Below the pieces are notes generated by a model. The model was given only the letters and a program-made list of their open reading frames with translations. It was not told the origin of the DNA and did not search any database. From Certhia americana (lineage: Eukaryota; Chordata; Aves; Passeriformes; Certhiidae): 64,000 nt of DNA. Shown piece after piece: positions 59,776 through 64,000 of this stretch. Made by a program: the position numbers and the translations under genes. Within the stretch, counting starts at the first letter, position 1; every line of letters begins with the position of its first letter. Where the stretch lies: assembly GCA_018697195.1 (NCBI GenBank), contig CM031879.1:35044228-35108227 (forward strand). The letters run 5' to 3'.

Positions 59776-61771
59776 TAAACTATTAAGGTATCATAGAAAA
59801 ACTAATTTAGGAAAAAAACATATACCACAATACTCTAGCTCTATAAAAAATGCACTCTTGAATGTTTTTATGAACTTCTTTCACAAAATACATATATATA
59901 GCCAGAATACACATTGGTTAATATTCCCCTTCAAAATATCTGATAAATGAGACCGTAATATTCACAACCAATTTCCTGTCTCCGAGATGTGCTATCATTA
60001 CTACATTTTCCTAAGTTAGATATATTTTACTGAAATGTATTTTGCATTTCTTGTTTCAGGACTTTATATGCATGTCATAACAGTAAAAATAAACAGATGA
60101 ATAGAAAAGAATAACCACTTTCATATAGCTACAACAGGTGGATGATTACTTTGTTGCTTGGTGAACTTTTCCTGTGTGAGAAACAGGTATAAACTAACAT
60201 AAGCAAATTTATAACCGCTTAGTGCAAGCATTAACTGAAATAATGTCCGTATGGACTGAAAACTTAATTTTTCAAATTGCTGATCTTTAGAATTGCTGAT
60301 AAATGCATCTATTTACACCTCTAGGTTTTCAGCACATGAAGAGCCAACTGAATTGTTGTCTGGCAGATGCACCTTTAGTCTCTATGTTCTCTTTTTTGTT
60401 CTGAAACATATGAAAAAACAAAAAAAAGGAAGTTCAAAAGAAGCAAAAATTGCACTTTAGATAGCTCTTTAAATCTTCAAAGCTTCGAAATTATTAGCAA
60501 TTAGAAATTAGAAGCATTTAAATTAATAAAATTCAAGTAAAAATAAAAAAAAAAATTGACAGCCTTTGAAGGCATTATTTAATTTCATTCTCTAACAAAT
60601 AAATACAGTTTCCTATAATTACAATGAATCTGTGATACTTTCCTTTTTATTTTTACTTCCTTGGCCTACAAATATAAGGCTGCTCTTCCCATGGAATTAT
60701 GAATTTAAGACAAAGCAAGGCAAAACAAAAAAATCTAATAAATGCTCCTTGGTTGAAAAGGAAAATCAAAGCAAAAATGCAGTACCTGATTAACTCCCTT
60801 CCCTATTGCTTCAGAAGTAAGAGTACAAAAGAAAGCAAGCACTCTGTTTTCTCATTTGATTCCACCAGTAAGCCTCCCAAGGGGAAAGGATGCCTGACTC
60901 ATGAACTAACGCCTTGGGAGTTCTCAGAATTCTTAAAGGATTTAGTTGCCTTACTCTCCTCGTCCTTCATCCCTAGACATCACATAATCTTAAAAAACTG
61001 CCTGAGTCCTAACAGGCAGGTTTACATGCGAGCTGAACTGCTACAGCTTTCATTTTTTTCCTTTCACACCCCAAATAGAGATTAATTATCAATACCCTGT
61101 AGAGACCTAGAAGCAACTTCAATTCAGGGAAGTATTTTCCTACAGCAGTGGTACAACATTGTTTGGTTTGACTTTTAAATTTGCCTTCAGATAATGAAAA
61201 GTTCGTCAGCGGCATTAATTTTCATTTCAACTGTAAAGTTAATTTCCCACACATTTATAATCCCATGAAATTTTTTTCTCTTTCCAAGAAGGCTTACCTT
61301 TACCTCCCTTGTATGGATTGTGTTCACCTGCTTACAAATACTTAACATTAATTAACAATAATTTAATATTTAATATTAATTGGACATAAGAAAACCAGGT
61401 GCCTTCCTTTTGCAAATCAAAAAGTAATCAAATTGTGCTTGCCCTTTAGATATTATACACCAAAAAGGCTCTTTGAGCATGCTAAATGAACAAAGATCAG
61501 AATGCTCAGCTCAAATTTCACATGAAGAGCTATGTTATTTGCATTATGCTTCGTTGGCCTGCTTATTATTGTCTCTCTCAGGGTTTGTGGGGTTGAAGGT
61601 AACATTTCTGACTGACCAGCAAAACCAGCAGGAAGCCAATGGAAAGGAAGAATTCCATCAAGCATATTATCAAGTAATGAAAAAGAGCATTTCATCTGCT
61701 ACCACTCAGTAAGAGGGCTGAGAAGTCTCTGTATTTCACTGTTCAAAGCCCAGAAGATGATCCTGACAAAA

Positions 61772-61843
61772 CCCACCCCCCCCCCCCCCCACCCCCCCCA
61801 AACCCCCCCTCCCCACACCCCCCCCCCCCCCCCCCCCCCCCCC
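61772..61843. repeat. Long C-rich low-complexity tract (G-rich in the transcript)
   Basis: About 72 bases are almost entirely C on the plus strand, interrupted by single A or T residues and short AAA, including uninterrupted runs of 17 or more and about 25 C. The minus strand, which is the KCNC2 sense strand, therefore carries multiple long G runs that satisfy the G-quadruplex pattern; the plus strand could form an i-motif. Exact run lengths may be affected by sequencing error. Confidence 0.9.
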
Positions 61844-64000
61844 AAACCTTCTCAGTATTTTCCACCTCTGCAAGTCAAAAGGGCAAATTTATTTGTTGCT
61901 ACACAGGGGATTTCTCCTCACCTTCAGGCACATCCCTCTTAAAATATGGTGGGAGGGGAGAGTAGAGGAGAGGGAAATGATAACTATTTTCCTAACATTC
62001 AACAAAATCCTGGGGTTTTATATAGTCTTCTCCAGGACTGTATTCCCCTTGCAGGTCTTCTCAATAAAACATTGGGATTGCTGACAGTCAAGGAGCTGTG
62101 AAGAGTTAAAAGGTCAGAGAAGTCAGTAACAAAGAAAATTGCAGCAAAAGGGGCACTGTCATGGTGCTGGAGGGTTTAACTATCAGGGCAAGTCCAGGAC
62201 TGTCATGCTGAAAGTTCATGCAATGAACAGCAGCTTGGGTAGTGAAAAGCACGTCCCATGAGACAAGTACACAGGAGGAGAGGCACACTTCAGCCCACAG
62301 AACACTTACATGATTGCCCATGATGTGTCAGCATCTGGCCCTCAGAGTGCATTACTATGGCTGAGTTAAGATACTTTAGCAGTAAGATTTACACTTTACA
62401 GTGGGTGCTTCATAGCATAGGAACACCATGGGCATGACACCAACTGGAATCCCTGACACAACAGACCACAGAAGTCAGGACATTGCCACATTGAGAACAT
62501 CCATCTGACTAAGGGGCTGAAACTGAAGATGTCAGATGGGCAAAAGAAGTGAAAGAAAAATTAAAAGGAGGTAGGGAAATGTTTTTGCCATTGATTATGA
62601 AGGTTACATATAAGATACCATTAAGTAAGAGTTTCAAAAGACGGTTTGGTTTTTTTTCAAAAGATGGTTTTGCACAATTTCAATTCTACTGGACTCTACT
62701 GTGGATATATCATTTAACTATTGTTCCATTTGCCATGTAAACAAAGAATAAAGGAAGATGTGAATACTTGCTTTGACTGCATTTCCTTTTTTGTAGTGAG
62801 ATGGTTGCTTTACATAATTTCATACCTCAGTTGACTCGCTATGATACTCATTATAAAATAAACTATGAAATAATGAGTTAGAGAAAACATACAATTCTGC
62901 AATGGTCTCCTAAGACACATGCTTGAGGCTAGCCATAAAATCACCTATCTGTTTAGAAGGCTTTGATCTTGACTAGTTTCTTCTAAGTTATTCATTAAGG
63001 CATTGACATACACACAACCACAAGGATTAGAAAGTTATGTCTCCATTCTATCCCCATACCCTCTCTGGGTGAAAATTTATAACATGTATTTGAAGTGACA
63101 GTATGTATACCATCTCAAGCTAAATCATTTCAAATTACTATCTCTGTATAGACATGCATACAGGCATATTTCTCACTTCCAAGTAAACTTCTTCTGTATG
63201 TTCCATTACATTTGCAATCCTAAAACAGTATCCTTTTCTACACAAAACAATTTTTTCTCTATGCCTCTACTGTATTAAGAAGATCCCACAGGTAAAAAAG
63301 GAGAAAGCAAAGAAAGAAGAAATGCTGCTAGCTGAAGTTATTAAAGAATATTGACCAGGATGGACCCATCATTTTGCCTATTAGGCAGTTCCTATGAATG
63401 TTCTGCAACCCATAGAGTCAAAAACAATCTTCCTTCCTAGCAACAGATACCATAACATGCAAATAAAGTCTGATATTGAATAGGGGAAAGAAAAGAGACA
63501 GGAAGCTGCATAGTTTTCTTCATCTCCTTCTGACTATGTGGGAAGAGCTGAATCTGCTGGCTGTCAGCTGTGCTTCCAGAAGGGTGCATTGACCATCCCC
63601 TCACCTTGGACAGCGGCTGAAAGCCACAGTTTATTTTTAAACACTTTAATAATAGAAGGCTGAAATAACCTTCTGAGGTCTGAGCCGGATCCAGCATGCA
63701 CGTTTGATGGCACCATAACTCACACTGCCTGCACAGCCAGTCAGAGATACTTTGAAATAAACTTGATTGAAGTCCCCAGCCAAGTGCTAGGTGCGTTTTG
63801 AAGGCAAACCCCTCAGGCTGTGGCTTCTCACTTCCCCTCTGCCCAAAGCACCGGCTCAGTGAGCAGGCTCTGAAGCAGCTGCAGCCAAAGTACAGTGACT
63901 ATTAACTGCAAACTGCAAAAACCAGGGGACGAGGAAAATCTCAGAAGTCTCAGGCATGAGGAGCTGCTAAAGGAGAAACTCAAAATAGCTTCAGGTTACA

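Noticed and set aside
60699..61085. 128-codon plus-strand reading frame in intron 1
   Set aside because: Antisense to KCNC2 inside an intron, lysine- and serine-rich as expected for AT-rich DNA, with no recognizable motif.
61757..61942. Proline-rich 61-codon frame across the C tract
   Set aside because: It is a translation of the C-rich low-complexity run and is not evidence of a protein.
63400..64000. Possible KCNC2 first exon or promoter at the window end
   Set aside because: No T1-domain reading frame on the minus strand and no CpG-island composition; the sequence looks like ordinary intron.

Overview
This window is vertebrate nuclear DNA, most likely from a bird. The evidence is an AT-rich, intron-dominated layout with sparse interspersed repeats, two CR1 LINE 3' ends with the avian/sauropsid terminal ATTCTATGA-type motif, and a solitary LTR of the kind common in bird genomes. 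No prokaryotic or organellar features are present. Apart from one gene, reading frames are short and look like chance.

The only protein-coding gene I can support is KCNC2 (Kv3.2, a Shaw-type fast delayed-rectifier potassium channel), on the minus strand and incomplete at its 5' end. The exon encoding the cytoplasmic N-terminus and T1 tetramerization domain is not here and should lie beyond position 64000. In transcript order the window holds: the 3' part of intron 1 (64000 to 35222); the large core exon carrying S1-S6 and the pore (35221-34291); intron 2 (34290-31901); a 168-base C-terminal exon (31900-31733); intron 3; and two alternative terminal exons. The first (27879-27743) ends ...RSPIPSIL. 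The second (27053-26992) encodes a short tail beginning DNCKEVV. Both accept the same phase, so one gene can produce channels that differ only in the last 20-45 residues. The 3' UTR of the distal exon probably runs to about 25650, where the first canonical AATAAA appears.

Positions 1 to about 25650 lie downstream of KCNC2 and look intergenic. They contain a solitary endogenous-retrovirus LTR (about 16430-16910), two oppositely oriented CR1 3' ends (20351-20464 and 21556-21725), several small tandem duplications and homopolymer runs, and no convincing gene. Intron 1 (35222-64000) holds a perfect 20-base palindrome containing the POU-dimer MORE site, a pyrimidine-rich block near 45.4-45.9 kb, a 26-base A run, two copies of an ancient-repeat-like 38-mer, and a long C-rich tract at 61772-61843 that is G-rich in the transcript.

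I found no evidence of a previously undescribed multi-gene system. The most informative parts are the alternative terminal exons, an arginine next to the pore signature, and the structured non-coding elements in intron 1.
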